DNA from: Volutella citrinella
Taxonomy: Eukaryota; Ascomycota; Sordariomycetes; Hypocreales; Nectriaceae
Length of the DNA: 64,000 nt
Reading direction: 5' to 3'
NCBI GenBank assembly: GCA_034401135.1
Contig: JAWZSP010000005.1
Span: forward strand, 868,001 to 932,000
The notes under the pieces: generated by a model
The model's database searches: none
What the model saw: the letters and a program-made list of their open reading frames with translations, nothing else
Told to the model about the DNA's origin: nothing
In this document: one piece after another, positions 1 to 10,165 of the stretch
How the letters are laid out: each line of letters starts with the position of its first letter
How positions within the stretch are numbered: the first letter of the stretch is position 1
Position numbers and translations under genes: made by a program

Positions 1-1048
1 GCGCCTTTCCGATCTCGGCCTCGTTGGGCTCATCAGCAGCCCTGACGCCAGCGTGCTTCTGCAGCCAGGTGGCATCCCGGGGCCTGTGCCCATTCAGCCT
101 CCAGGCGCCGGCGCCGCGGATCAGGCTCTCGAACCCCAAAAAGTAGAGAATCGACTCGGAAACGTGCTTATCCCAGTCCATGGGTGGCAGCCCGCACTCG
201 CGATAAAGCGTCTCCGTTGTGTACAGCATGCGCAAGCACGACTGCTGGAGGCGCCGTAGGTCTTCCGTCTCAAAGTGCGTGCACTTTTCGATAAAGTGCA
301 TGTATGCCCTGTCAAAGGTGTAGAACCCCGACGGCACCCAGCACTCGTATCCTCGGAGCCCGCCCTCTCGCGCCATCAGCTCCGGAAAGGTGCCTAGTAT
401 GACGAGGAAGATGTACGTGCGAAGTGCATCCTCGATGCTAGTCCCCCAGCCGACGTCAACCTTGTCCCCGTATGTGTATACTCGATATCTGTACTCTGCC
501 GTGTTCTTGACCTTTTCGCGGATGTCGCTGTCACGGGTAAGGTACAGCAGAGTGTCAATCTGTCCGCACGATACCAGTGCCTTGAGAGCGTAGGAAAACC
601 CAACCAGCTGGCCTAGATCCGGATTCTGATACCCTTTGTACTTGGCCCAGAAAGCCCAGCGCTGCATGGACGGTTGCAGGGCGACCTTGTGGCCAACGTC
701 ATTGTCCCACTTCCCAGGCCATATGCTAGCCATTGGGTCGTCGAGCACGTCGTCCCGGAAAAGTTTGGCATCTGAGGGCGCATGTGCACTGCGGCTGTTG
801 CTGGTCCTCTCCTCGTCAATTGCTTTATGGATGGCCTGTGAGAACCCGGCGGCAAAGGCCTGTACAATTGGCGCCCATTCTTCTCTGGAATCTTTGGGGG
901 TGAGAATCAAGAGCTGGCGGCCTTCGTGCTGCCTCTTCCAGCTCTCAAAGTCGCGTTTGAACCAGGCATCATGGCGTCTCGTGGTGGATGGTGTCAGATG
1001 GAAGTGCTCGCAGAGTATCGCGGTGAGTGTGTCGGTAGGACCCTCCAT
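1..1048 (-). CDS. Uncharacterised protein, C-terminus cut by window edge
   Basis: An open frame runs without a stop from an ATG at 1046-1048 to base 1 on the minus strand, giving at least 349 residues without an intron. The protein starts MEGPTDTLTAILCEH and is soluble, with no signal peptide or membrane segment. It is rich in Trp, Tyr and charged residues (for example WAFWAKYKGYQNPDLGQLVG and TYIFLVILGTFPELMAREGG), as in a folded globular protein. A TTTAAATA element about 90 bp upstream (near 1140) could be its TATA box. I do not recognise the family. The coding character is convincing because the frame is long, uninterrupted and of natural composition, but no function should be assigned. 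The stop codon lies outside the window. Confidence 0.7.
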   Translation of the reverse strand, partial: MEGPTDTLTAILCEHFHLTPSTTRRHDAWFKRDFESWKRQHEGRQLLILTPKDSREEWAPIVQAFAAGFSQAIHKAIDEERTSNSRSAHAPSDAKLFRDDVLDDPMASIWPGKWDNDVGHKVALQPSMQRWAFWAKYKGYQNPDLGQLVGFSYALKALVSCGQIDTLLYLTRDSDIREKVKNTAEYRYRVYTYGDKVDVGWGTSIEDALRTYIFLVILGTFPELMAREGGLRGYECWVPSGFYTFDRAYMHFIEKCTHFETEDLRRLQQSCLRMLYTTETLYRECGLPPMDWDKHVSESILYFLGFESLIRGAGAWRLNGHRPRDATWLQKHAGVRAADEPNEAEIGKA

Positions 1049-1292
1049 GGCCTGTGCTTTTTCAGTTGGATGTTTCTATGTGAGGTTATTCGAAATTTCC
1101 AATTGCAAAGGAAAAGGGTTGGCCTGGCGGCTCCCCATCTATTTAAATGCTGTCACTCGCTAGCTCGTATTCAACTGTATGCCTCGTCGAGTCTGGCGGC
1201 CGCCCGGCTCACCCACTGTGACGTGGAGGTGGCTGTGCTACACGAAACCTCTACCCTGCACTCTCTGCGCGGCATGACTCACTCACTCCTGA

Positions 1293-1871
1293 TCATGCTG
1301 GGACACCGGTTCCAACAAACCTCTCGACCTCCGCCCTCAGAGCCACATTGAATGTATTCCAATCATCCATTGGAAACTCCTTCTTCCACAAGAAGGGTTT
1401 GACGAGAGTGACCAATAGCCCTGTGAAATCCTCCCTTTGCACAAAGGTGGTCCCTCCAGGAGTCTTCTCGCTGGGAGTGAATTCGAAGTAATGTGTACCG
1501 TAAAACAGCACAGGGAAGAATCCCACCCAGGTAAAGCATTCAGGCGTGTTTCCCTGAAATTCTCAGTTAGAAAAGACTCGATGATTGGTGTTGTTCGCCA
1601 CTTACAAGTACTTTGGGTTTGAATGTTAAGCCGGGCATCGTGACTTTGACATACTCCCCGGCCTCGAGGGCCGCTGATGCGTCGCTTGCATTGGGTCGCT
1701 CGATCTTCCAATCTTTATACCACTGGTCATATCGGGGAAAATCGAGGAACTGCGATTGCTGTTAGCATGTGGATGCATCCACAGGAAGCTGGGACGACTT
1801 GCGGTAGAGCGGACAGCGGCTGGAGGGGCCGCAATCTCAATCTTTGCCATCACGGAGATTTTGCCACCCAT
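1293..1871 (-). CDS. SRPBCC (START-like) superfamily protein
   Basis: Three exons (1803-1871, 1606-1749, 1293-1553) give 157 residues. The product has the pattern of small fungal SRPBCC/polyketide-cyclase-like proteins. The N-terminal strand KIEIAAPPAAVRSTFLDFPR leads into a helix with YDQWYKDWKIE, and the C-terminal helix DWNTFNVALRAEVERFV closes the hydrophobic cavity; 157 residues fits a single such domain. These proteins bind hydrophobic ligands, but the ligand cannot be read from sequence. Intron 2 (1554-1605) is ordinary: GTAAGT, CTAAC, CAG. Intron 1 (1750-1802, 53 nt) starts with GC (GCAAGT), has a GCTAAC branch site and ends in CAG. Using it restores the motif VRSTFLDF, and no GT donor does. 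The start is the first ATG; a second in-frame ATG lies at codon 8. Confidence 0.8.
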
Positions 1872-2750
1872 TGTGATTCGATGTAAGGAGTATATATCTT
1901 ATGGTTGTCAAGTGGGCGATTATTGTTGTTCAAGCTTCTCGTTTGGTGCTTGGTGCTTGATATAGGGAGATGCGTGGTTCTGTGATGTTCGGGGATTCGA
2001 GATGGTTGCTGATGAAATATTACACTCTCAAATGAAAAAAAAAAGAGATCTGATCTTATTATATCTCTTATCAGGTAGCGGCTCGCTGGGCGATGTTGAA
2101 TTGGGCTTGATGCATGCTGCGACCCTACTAAATGCTGACAGCTACCAAATGCAGACAGTGGCCGAATGCTGACATTGACCGAATGGCCGAAGAGGCCGAC
2201 CAGGCCGAGCAGCGCGAGCGCGCCAGGGCGTGTGCCTAACAGCCCAGCTCTGGGTTTGGCTACGCATCGCTCCTTTGCCTGTAAGTGTAAACGGAGGCTG
2301 GGGACTATGTAGAGTCGTAGGGAAACCAAAGGACTCACTGCGCAATGCCGGACAAATGTGTGATGCAGTCAATTGCGCGGTTGAAAGGTGAAATGCTGGA
2401 CAGGTTCTGCCACCGCCGTGGTTACGTACAGTGTGATTACACAGTTCTGGTGACTATTTCTCACTGCTCCGGCTTGACAAGTGGTGTAACAGCGGATTCT
2501 CAGCGCGTTGCCCGAAAATTCAGGATTTCCGCATCAGAATAAAAATATGTGCCTATATCGAAGGCCGATGTGCTTAAAATTTTGGTTCAATAGACGGGCA
2601 GCAATCACAGTCACTTGGGAGTTGAGGCAAATTGTCAAAGGAAGTAGTCTATCATTAGGTAGGAGAGTAACTAAAACGCCGTGCTTCAACTTCGCTGTGC
2701 TCCAACTTCAAACAGAGACCAAGAAAACAGACCAAAGATCCCAAAACAAA
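1872..2750. other. Intergenic, no gene seen
   Basis: This is the upstream region of the SRPBCC gene and the downstream region of the next minus-strand gene. It has AT-rich stretches, including an A-run near 2034-2045 and a TATATAT element at 1891-1897. That element lies only about 20 bp from the SRPBCC ATG, too close to be a simple TATA box. Open frames here have unnatural composition and were not accepted. Confidence 0.5.
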
Positions 2751-3482
2751 TCAGTAGGTGATGCTGGTAATCTTGCCAACATACTTGGCCTCCCGCTTCA
2801 GCAGCAGATTGTCCGCAATCCAGCGTCCCGCATCCTCGCGCGAGATGGCGTAGCCAATCTCCTCCACCTCGCGACCGCCCTTGGGGTCCTCGATGCCCAC
2901 GCGGATCGCCTTGTCCGACTCGCCATCCAGCAGCCAGCTGGCGCGCACAATGGTAAAGTCCTCGCCGCTCTCGACCAGCTTGTCCTCCATGATGCGCTTG
3001 TCCGCGTGGGGCACGCGGAGCAGCACGTTGTAGACAGGCACGATGACGAGGGGCGTGTCGCGGCCGAAGCGCGACATGCCCGTGGTGCTGCACACGACGA
3101 TGAGGGGCTTGCCGGCGGCGCCGTTGCGGCGCAGCGTGGTGATGGCCTCGAGCAGCGTGGCCATGCCCTTGCGGCACACCTCGGGGTCGTCGAGCGTCAT
3201 GCCCGTGAGGCCGAAGACGGGCTTGCCGCCGATGGTGGAGACGACCTCGTCGACGAGGCTGCCGTCGGGCTTGGTCAGGCAGCGCGAGACGGACTCGAGG
3301 TCGTGGGCGTTGCCGGGCACGACGCTGAGGTTGGGGTACTGGCTCTGGGGGAGCAGGTCGGTGAGCTTGGAGGGCGTGCGGCACAGGGCCACGCATTGGT
3401 GGCCAGCGGCCAGTGTGTGCTTGAGGGCAGAGAGGCCAACGCCAGTGCTGGCGCCGATGAATGCAACAGTCTTGGAAGCCAT
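2751..3482 (-). CDS. NAD(P)-binding Rossmann protein (atypical SDR, NmrA/YwnB-like)
   Basis: A single exon encodes 243 residues. The N-terminus TVAFIGASTGVGLSALKHTL is a Rossmann beta-alpha-beta with the glycine motif GASTGVG, followed by a basic CRTPSKL stretch suited to NADP. Later segments STIGG (about residue 86) and VVCSTTGMSRFG (about 128-139) match the NAD(P)H-binding atypical SDRs (family NAD_binding_10). The canonical YxxxK catalytic pair is not in its usual place, so it may be a reductase, isomerase or redox-sensing regulator. There is no signal peptide or membrane segment. The protein ends in KYVGKITSITY. A good TATA box lies 144 bp upstream. The gene is divergent from the Zn2Cys6 regulator at 4220, with which it may share control. 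Confidence 0.85.
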   Translation of the reverse strand: MASKTVAFIGASTGVGLSALKHTLAAGHQCVALCRTPSKLTDLLPQSQYPNLSVVPGNAHDLESVSRCLTKPDGSLVDEVVSTIGGKPVFGLTGMTLDDPEVCRKGMATLLEAITTLRRNGAAGKPLIVVCSTTGMSRFGRDTPLVIVPVYNVLLRVPHADKRIMEDKLVESGEDFTIVRASWLLDGESDKAIRVGIEDPKGGREVEEIGYAISREDAGRWIADNLLLKREAKYVGKITSITY

Positions 3483-3625
3483 TGTGATGGTGATGAAGTG
3501 TTGAGTAGAGTGATGGAGTGTGATGTTGTTGAGTCAGATCGATTGATTGATGAGAGTGTCTGAGATGCTTGTGTGGCTGTTGTCTGTCTTGTTCCTTCCA
3601 TTCCATTTCCTGGGATGCGCAAGTG

Positions 3626-3634
3626 CTTATATAG
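3626..3634 (-). promoter_or_regulatory. TATA box of the NAD(P)-binding protein gene
   Basis: The minus strand reads CTATATAAG, 144 bp upstream of the ATG at 3482. This is a near-consensus TATA element with room for a leader of about 110 nt. Confidence 0.55.
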
Positions 3635-3963
3635 ATCCCTGGACAGCTCGTTCGCGATGCAACTGTAGGGCTGAATTTGGTGGCCGAAGGGTGGCCGAGC
3701 TGCCCGAACACAGCGCGGGGACGCTAGAAGTGCCATCCATCAGTGGCGCTCCACATTCGTCATGCAAGGAGCTTGGGACGGGACCGACAGGGCCGACACA
3801 CTTGGGAGCTTCTATTCTCAGCGCATTGAATTTTGAATTGCGTCGCTTGGCTTGGCTGTAGGGGCCCTTGCTGGTCGGGATGACGACGCATGTTCCATGT
3901 TGGTCTGGCTCCTTCGCAATGATCCTGTCGGGTCGCCATCTAGATTCCTCCAGAGGCACTGCC

Positions 3964-4000
3964 GCCTAAAATTGCAGGGCTGGTAGGGAACGTTTTAGGC
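3964..4000. promoter_or_regulatory. Inverted repeat in divergent promoter
   Basis: Perfect 8-bp arms GCCTAAAA (3964-3971) and TTTTAGGC (3993-4000) are separated by 21 bp, 220 bp upstream of the regulator start. Paired half-sites of this kind suit a dimeric factor, possibly the regulator itself. This is inference from symmetry and position only. Confidence 0.35.
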
Positions 4001-4219
4001 AGACGTAGGGGCCAACCACAGGCCGTAGACGCTACAATGTGCACGTGATGGCCTCTATCAGCGCAATATGCCCGCAACGCAACACTGCCTCGAAATGGAG
4101 ATGAGTGCATCAGACATCGCGGATATCACGGGTGTCACGAGTAAGGGCCGGTTAACTTGGCCAGCTGCAGCCCTACGTCCTGGACGCAGATTACCCGCTT
4201 CGGCGCCTCTCCGATCGAC

Positions 4220-6906
4220 ATGTCGCTTGCGCGCGCATCCGAGGCAGGCGATTCGGGCGCCTCGCGCGTCTCGGCCTCTGCGCCCGAGAAACCAGCGACT
4301 GCCACCAACGCCGCGTGGATGCCCAAGGCGCGGAGCTGCATCGTCTGCCGCAGCCGCAAGGTTCGCTGCGACAAGAAGTCGCCCTGCTCAAACTGCCGCC
4401 GCGCCAACATCGACTGCGTCTTCCCCTCCAATGACCGGCCTCCCCGGTGGGCACGCCGCCTCGAGCGCATCGCCCACAGCGCAGCTTCCTCTCCCGTCTC
4501 GGCGTCGGGCCCTGCCGCCGGCGACACACCCCATGCCGCTGACCCCGGCGTCGGTCAGGTCATGGACAGGCTGAGAAGCCTCGAGGGTCTCGTCAAGGAG
4601 CTAAGCGGGCAGCTGGAGCAGGCTCATGCGTCTGCTGCGGCGAGTCCTGCCAATGCGTCGTCGTCTCCCGGTAGCCAGACACACGGCCAGCGCCAGCCCA
4701 CTGCCGACATGCAGAAGCACTTTGGACGAATGGCAGTACAGGATTCTAACAGGAGTCGATACGTCAGTTCTGGCTTTTGGTCGCGTGTCAGCGATGAGGT
4801 GTGTCGCAGTGTCTCATCTTTCTGCATCCGAAACTAATCACATGAACACAGCTTGACGGGTTGAAGAGAGACACCAATGGACTGGCTGCAGGCGATTCTG
4901 ATTCATCAGAGGATGAAGAATCCCCTGGAGGCGAGTCATCCACTCAGGGTTTTGAGCGGGCACCTTCAGAACGCAACGCATTCTTCTTTGGGCACAATCT
5001 TTCTGGTGCCGCAAGAGACCTCGCCGACTTCCGCCCACTCCCATCACAGATACCCTTTCTTCTTGAGACCTTCGCCGAAAATGTGAACCTCTTGATTCAA
5101 GTGGTTCACTTCCCCACAGTCCGAAAAACTGTTCGCGAGATGCGCAGTTCGGGCGCCCAGGACTTGCCACCCACTGAGGAGGCGTTGCTGTTCTCTATCT
5201 ACTACTCTGCGGTCGCCTCAATGGAAGAGGATGATGTGAGTTCCCATCCGTACCGACGCATGTCCAATACCTCGCATTGACCAAGACATTTCCGCTAGGT
5301 CCTCACCAACTTTGGTACCCCCAAATCCGAGGTTGGACGTAAATTCCGGCTGGGATTTGAGCACGCCTTGGCCAAGGCGGATTTTCTCAACAACCCGCAC
5401 TTCACCATAGTCCAAGCACTGGCCGTCTTCCTACTCCTGGCTCGCCGCGAGGATAGCCCGCGATTCATATGGATGATGACCGGACTGCTCATCAGAATGG
5501 CCCAAGCAATCGGTTTGCATCGTGATGGTTCGCACTTTGAGCACCTGACGCCATATGAGGTAGAGATGCGGCGACGGCTCTGGTGGGGAATTTGTATGCT
5601 GGATATACGAGCATCAGAGGACCAGGGCATGGAACTCTCGATTGCAAGCGGCAGTTTTGACACGAAGTTTCCGTTGAACATCAACGACGAGGACTTTAAC
5701 CCAGACACCAAGGAGACCCCACAGGAGCGAGAAGGTTATACCGACGTTTGCCTTGGCCTGATGTGGTTCCATATTGGCGAACTCAACCGAGAGATGCTGG
5801 CACCGCGTGGCAAGGAGGGTGCTATTAGCCTCGAGGAGCAGACCCGTCTGCTCAACAACATATACACCAAGTTTGACGAAACTTACCTCCGGCACTCGCA
5901 AAAGAACTCCAACATTATAAACTGGGTTGCGATGCAGTGCACTCGCCTCGTCGTTTCCAAACTGACCCTGTTCGTCTACCTCCCCACGCTCTTCTCCATG
6001 CCGCCAGGGCACTTTTCCGAAGAGATCCGACACAAGCTGCTCGTGGCAGCCATCGAGGTCGCCGAGTACAACCACACGCTCAACTCAGAGCCTGCGGGCA
6101 AGAACTGGCGGTGGCTCTACCAAGTGTACACTCACTGGCACGCCATCATCTACATGCTGCTCGAGGTTAGCCGCCGGCAGTGGTCCCCGACTATTGAGCG
6201 AGCCTGGGTCGCTCTGCACAGCAGCTGGCTGATCCCGGCCCATCTGAACATGGACAAGAACGTGCGTGTCTGGCTTCCGCTGCGGAAACTGATGGCCACG
6301 GCGCGCAAGCACCGCGCGGAAGCGCTCGAACAGCTGCGTGGCAACCCGGCGCTCATCGACGTACTTGAGACGGAGGACCGCAATATGCCGGCGCCTGCTA
6401 GCGAGGGGCCATTCGCTGGTGGAAATAGCGAGGAGAAGTTCAGGAAGCACTGGCGTGGTCTCGTACGGCAGGCTGGGAGCGGGCGATCCGGGGTCGAATT
6501 TATGCATCAAGGCTGCAATAACATCGAAGCACAGGTTGATATGCAGCCTTCCATGCAGGTGGATCCGGTATACAACTCTAGCAACCAGCAATTTGGCGCA
6601 CAGAGTCTTCCGCACGTCTCAGCAGATTCGGGATTCACGTTGGTTGTGGACCCAGGCACCACAGATCATAGGGCGGGCTCGACGTACAGCACGCCGCCCA
6701 ATGTGCCAGCCGACTGGTCTGGGGGTCAGTCGATAGGCGACGGGTTCAGTCCCTGGCTGTGGGATGGCCAGGACCTGTCGGTGGATGTGCTCGAGGGGAT
6801 GGATGTCAACATGGATGTAGCGGGCGAGATGGACTGGAACAACTGGCTGATGTCCGCACAGGGCATGGACACGACGACGGGGGTAAGTACGGACGTAGGT
6901 AATTAG
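4220..6906 (+). CDS. Zn2Cys6 transcription factor with fungal_trans domain
   Basis: Three exons (4220-4798, 4852-5235, 5299-6906) give 856 residues. The binuclear zinc cluster is complete, with cysteines 40, 43, 50, 56, 59 and 66 (CIVCRSRKVRCDKKSPCSNC). A dimerisation helix (MDRLRSLEGLVKELSGQLEQ) follows at about residues 115-134. The central fungal-specific factor domain (PF04082 type) includes GLLIRMAQAIGLHRDGS and RRRLWWGICMLDIR. The C-terminal 200 residues are rich in Gly, Ser and acidic/aromatic residues (LWDGQDLSVDVLEGMDVNMD), as in an activation region. Both introns (53 and 63 nt) fall between codons. The start chosen is the first in-frame ATG (MSLARASEAG). The gene is nuclear by family; its targets are unknown. 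It is divergent from the NAD(P)-binding gene, a plausible target. Confidence 0.9.
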
Positions 6907-7235
6907 CCCATGTGGAGAACTACAACCCAGGGGCAAAGGTTTGGATACGGGACTGGCTCATATATGTGATTGATGGCAATTGTACGCATGAAACCAAGTC
7001 AACCCGCTGTTCTGCAATACATCCGACCACACCGAAGGAAGGGCATGCTGTAGGCCCAATGCACTGTCAAGAAGCGATCCACTACTCTTACCCTCGTACG
7101 TGTACGTATAGGGCGAAGGCGTCATTTGGTGCGCATGCGCCAATTTTGAAGGATGGACTGGTTCAACGTAGGGATAAACGGCAGACTATTTGATCAATGG
7201 CACTACAATCCCGACAACAGAGACAACTCTTCCCC
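6907..7235. other. Convergent intergenic gap
   Basis: This stretch lies between the 3' ends of the Zn2Cys6 regulator and the BTB gene. It presumably holds both 3' untranslated regions. No gene is visible. Confidence 0.5.
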
Positions 7236-8817
7236 TCATGGCCCTATGTCGGCCCACTCATCCCGTAGCTTTTCAAATAGACGAAGGCAAATAGAGCAGG
7301 TTTTCCATCCAGTGGTTGACAAATGATCCGACTGATGTAAACAGACCGTGGGTACGGGGTCAAAGCATTGAATAGGCTCGGGACAGACAGAGTCCACTGG
7401 CTCGTTGGGCGGACACGGCGGAGGTGAAGGTGGAGGGGGAAGTTCTTCTGCCAACGCTGACCTTTTCTTCATCTTTTTCTTCTTCTTCGGTTTAGACATC
7501 CTGCCGCTCATCTCTCCCTCCTGATTTAGGCCCGCCGAGGTTGCAGCCGGGGATACCTCTTCTGGAAGTGCAGACTTGATGTTAGTCAAGATGATTTCAT
7601 TATGGGAAGCTGCCCCTCAGATTCAAGGCGATGGAAGCTGGTATCAACGGTACTTACCTTGGAGAGAGGGGAATACAAAGGACGGACCTGGAGCTGCATC
7701 CGGAGACTTAGGCCACCCATCGATTTCCACACCGGGGTCTGCGGCGCCGTTGTTGTTAGCTTGACCGTCTTCCGGGAGAGCATCGTCTTTGGCAACTGGG
7801 ACGAAGCCTCCCAGCTCATCAGACAGCGCCGTTGGCTTATTATCGAAATGTGGCTCAGGAGTTGGAGGTTCTCCCGCTGGACACGCATCCTCCCTGTCGT
7901 CCGCTGGGCAGTCCAAGTCGAGAACTGGGGCTTGGTCCACCATACTCTGCACCTCGCAATCTGGCGTGGCCTCGGCCACTTCATTGTCTCCGCCAGAGTC
8001 CACGGTCTGACGGGCTTCTTCGGCCCTCGCGTACTCAAGACGAGAGAGCTCTTCTTCTTTGGCGGCTGCGGCCTCCTCTGCTTGCTGAGCAATAAGCAGC
8101 TGCTTGCACCTGCATGTTGCAATGGCGGAAATGGACTTGGACATGCTCTGCAAGACGACCTCGGCAAGTGTGGTTGGGGGGACGACATCATCTTCAGCTT
8201 TCTCATCCCCGTCATTCAGCGCTGTGGCGTGGGAAGAAAGGCGGCTTTCGAGGTAAGAAGCGATGCTCGTTGAGAGGTGAACTGCTGACTGCTCAACACT
8301 AGAAACGACCGTCCCTAGACTCATCTGGTTGCCAAGTGAGGCCAATTCCTTCTCGGCTAGGTCGTGCAGCACTGGCAGCTCAAAGAAGTCGGCTGCATCA
8401 AGCACCTGAATTGCCGTGATGAGATCAGTGACCTTTTCTGGCCTGGAGCAACTTCCATCCGGCTTGAGGGTCTCATAGCGCCCAGTGTAGAGAAAATTGA
8501 CGAGCGTGTGTCCAACTCGGATCGAAAATTGGCTTAAAGGGATGCTTCGGCGGGGATGGGACCACACGGTCTGTTCGGGCAAGGGCTGTTCGAGCAGGAG
8601 CCGAAGCTTGGGACTCTGGAGAAGGAGGGGCTGAGAGATGTAGAGAGTGTCCTCATTGGAGAAAGAAAGGCTGATTATTTTCTCTTTGTAGGGACTGTGT
8701 AGCTAGATCGTCAGCGTTGGGCCAACACGCCTTCAAGAGTTGAACTGACGAAACTTCCGGGCGCATATCAACATCAGGGGTGCCGTCGGGCATTTGTTCA
8801 ATAACTGCGAGAGCCAT
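7236..8817 (-). CDS. BTB/POZ-like protein with C-terminal Cys/His motif
   Basis: Three exons (8750-8817, 7658-8694, 7236-7561) give 476 residues. Residues 24-150 look like a fungal BTB fold: KIISLSFSNEDTLYISQPLL (target strands), then SPKLRLLLE, GHTLVNFLYTGRYETL and IQVLDAADFFELPVLHDLAE. A Glu/Ala coiled coil follows (AEEAAAAKEEELSRLEYARA). An acidic low-complexity stretch comes next, then a lysine cluster KPKKKKKMKKR that could be a nuclear signal. The tail CLHQSDHLSTTGWKTCSICL fits the C-x5-H...W-x-x-C-x-x-C motif often found after fungal BTB domains and may bind zinc. Intron 1 (8695-8749, GTCAGT donor) joins RPEVS to PYKEK; intron 2 is 7562-7657. The start is the first ATG. Partners are unknown. 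Confidence 0.75.
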
Positions 8818-9687
8818 GCTGATGATTCGAGCTTGCACACTGAACTGTGCAATGTAAGATGGGGCGGCCGAGAAGGATGATGGAGGTCAATCACTGAGCA
8901 GTGAGCTGGGAAGGCAGAGGAGCGTGATATATACCCGAGTTTGCGGGGAAATAGGCCTCCTTCGCCATTCTGCCAGGCAGCAAGAGGGCGTCAGGCTCCT
9001 GCGGCAAACACGTCTGTCCTGCTGACCAGGCAGCAAGCCACGCATGTTGTTGGCCAACTAGGTCTACTTTTTTGGCCTGTTGGCTGCAAGGTGTGCTGCT
9101 GTGGAACGCGCTGTGACCGTTGCGGCCCATGGTGCGCTCACAATGGTGTGAGAGATCCGCAAAAAGATAGACAACTCATATGTGATTGGATATTATGCTC
9201 AGCCAGAAATGTCGGGCTTGGGCTTGCTTGCGCAGCGGGAGGTTGGTGGTAGGCCTCCTGCATGGTTGTCTCCGCCACGGCTTGGACTGGACTTGCTGTA
9301 ACGCAGTCTCCCACTGTGGGATAGTTTATGCATGAAGATCCCTGTCTCACAGATGTGTGCGGCGATGCAGTTGGATAAGTCACTTGTACAGCGTGTGGGT
9401 TGGACGGGATGCGATCGACACTTGTTACAGTTTTGGTGGACTGACCAACAACACAGCCTGCGATGAGGAGCCAAGATGGACGTGAGAAAAATGTACAGTG
9501 GTATTTAGACCTTGCAAACGCCTCGAGTGATCCAGCCCAACTTGCAGGCGAAACAGTGGAATATACCGGTCCCCTGTATCCACGCAGCGACCCATGAAGG
9601 AAATATCTACATGAAACCATTCACACAACACCGCTTGCTCGCAACTCATAAGTATGTACACCCACAGAAAAGCTAGGCAAACAAATC
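8818..9687. other. Intergenic, no gene supported
   Basis: This is upstream DNA of the BTB gene and the 3' flank of the small secreted protein gene. Open frames on both strands have biased, unnatural composition and no recognisable motif. Confidence 0.45.
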
Positions 9688-10165
9688 TCAAGCGCAAGGG
9701 AAGGCGTGGATGCAGCTCTTCTCCCAGGTGGTGTCCGTCTCGAAGCCGGAGCACGAGGCCACCTCTCCGCTGTGGCCCCAGGTGTAGCCCGCGTAGCTCA
9801 CCCGCATGCGGTTGTCGTTGTAGTTCTTGGGGAGATAGCCGACCTCGACGGTGTAGGGGAGCGAGGACCAGACGGAAGCGCCGCTCCACTTGGGACTGCT
9901 TGCGGATCCAATCTCGTTGCACTGGTGGTCGTAGACAGCCAACTTGCTCCATTGCATGAGGCCACCTGCGATGTTTTAGACAATTTGGGGGTAGAGGTAT
10001 GACAGTTCTGGCTGGGTACTTACGGACGCCTCCAAGGTCGCCCTTGACGGAGGTTCCAATGGCCATAACTTGGCAGTTTCCGGGTCCTTGAGGCTGGCAC
10101 TCGACAGCGACGGCGGGCATGGCGAGGGCGCCGAGGACGGTGGCGATGGTGGTGGCAACCTTCAT
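9688..10165 (-). CDS. Small secreted six-cysteine protein (candidate effector)
   Basis: Two exons (10024-10165, 9688-9965) give 139 residues. The intron (9966-10023) has GTAAGT and CAG ends. Residues 1-20 (MKVATTIATVLGALAMPAVA) form a classical signal peptide with an AVA cleavage site. The mature part is about 119 residues with exactly six cysteines (ECQ, NCQ, QCN, SCS, SCI, FPCA), enough for three disulphides. It is rich in Trp, Tyr and Gly, as in a compact beta fold. It has no membrane anchor or catalytic motif. Size, secretion and even cysteine count fit a fungal candidate effector or small extracellular binding protein. I do not recognise a named family. Confidence 0.8.

Larger units (their letters stand above)
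3483..4219. other. Divergent promoter region
   Basis: This shared upstream region separates the minus-strand NAD(P)-binding gene from the plus-strand Zn2Cys6 regulator. It contains the TATA box at 3626-3634 and an inverted repeat at 3964-4000. No further gene is visible. Confidence 0.6.

Noticed and set aside
2508..3563. Plus-strand frame of 351 codons
   Set aside because: Antisense to the NAD(P)-binding protein; His/Gly/Ala-rich shadow caused by codon bias.
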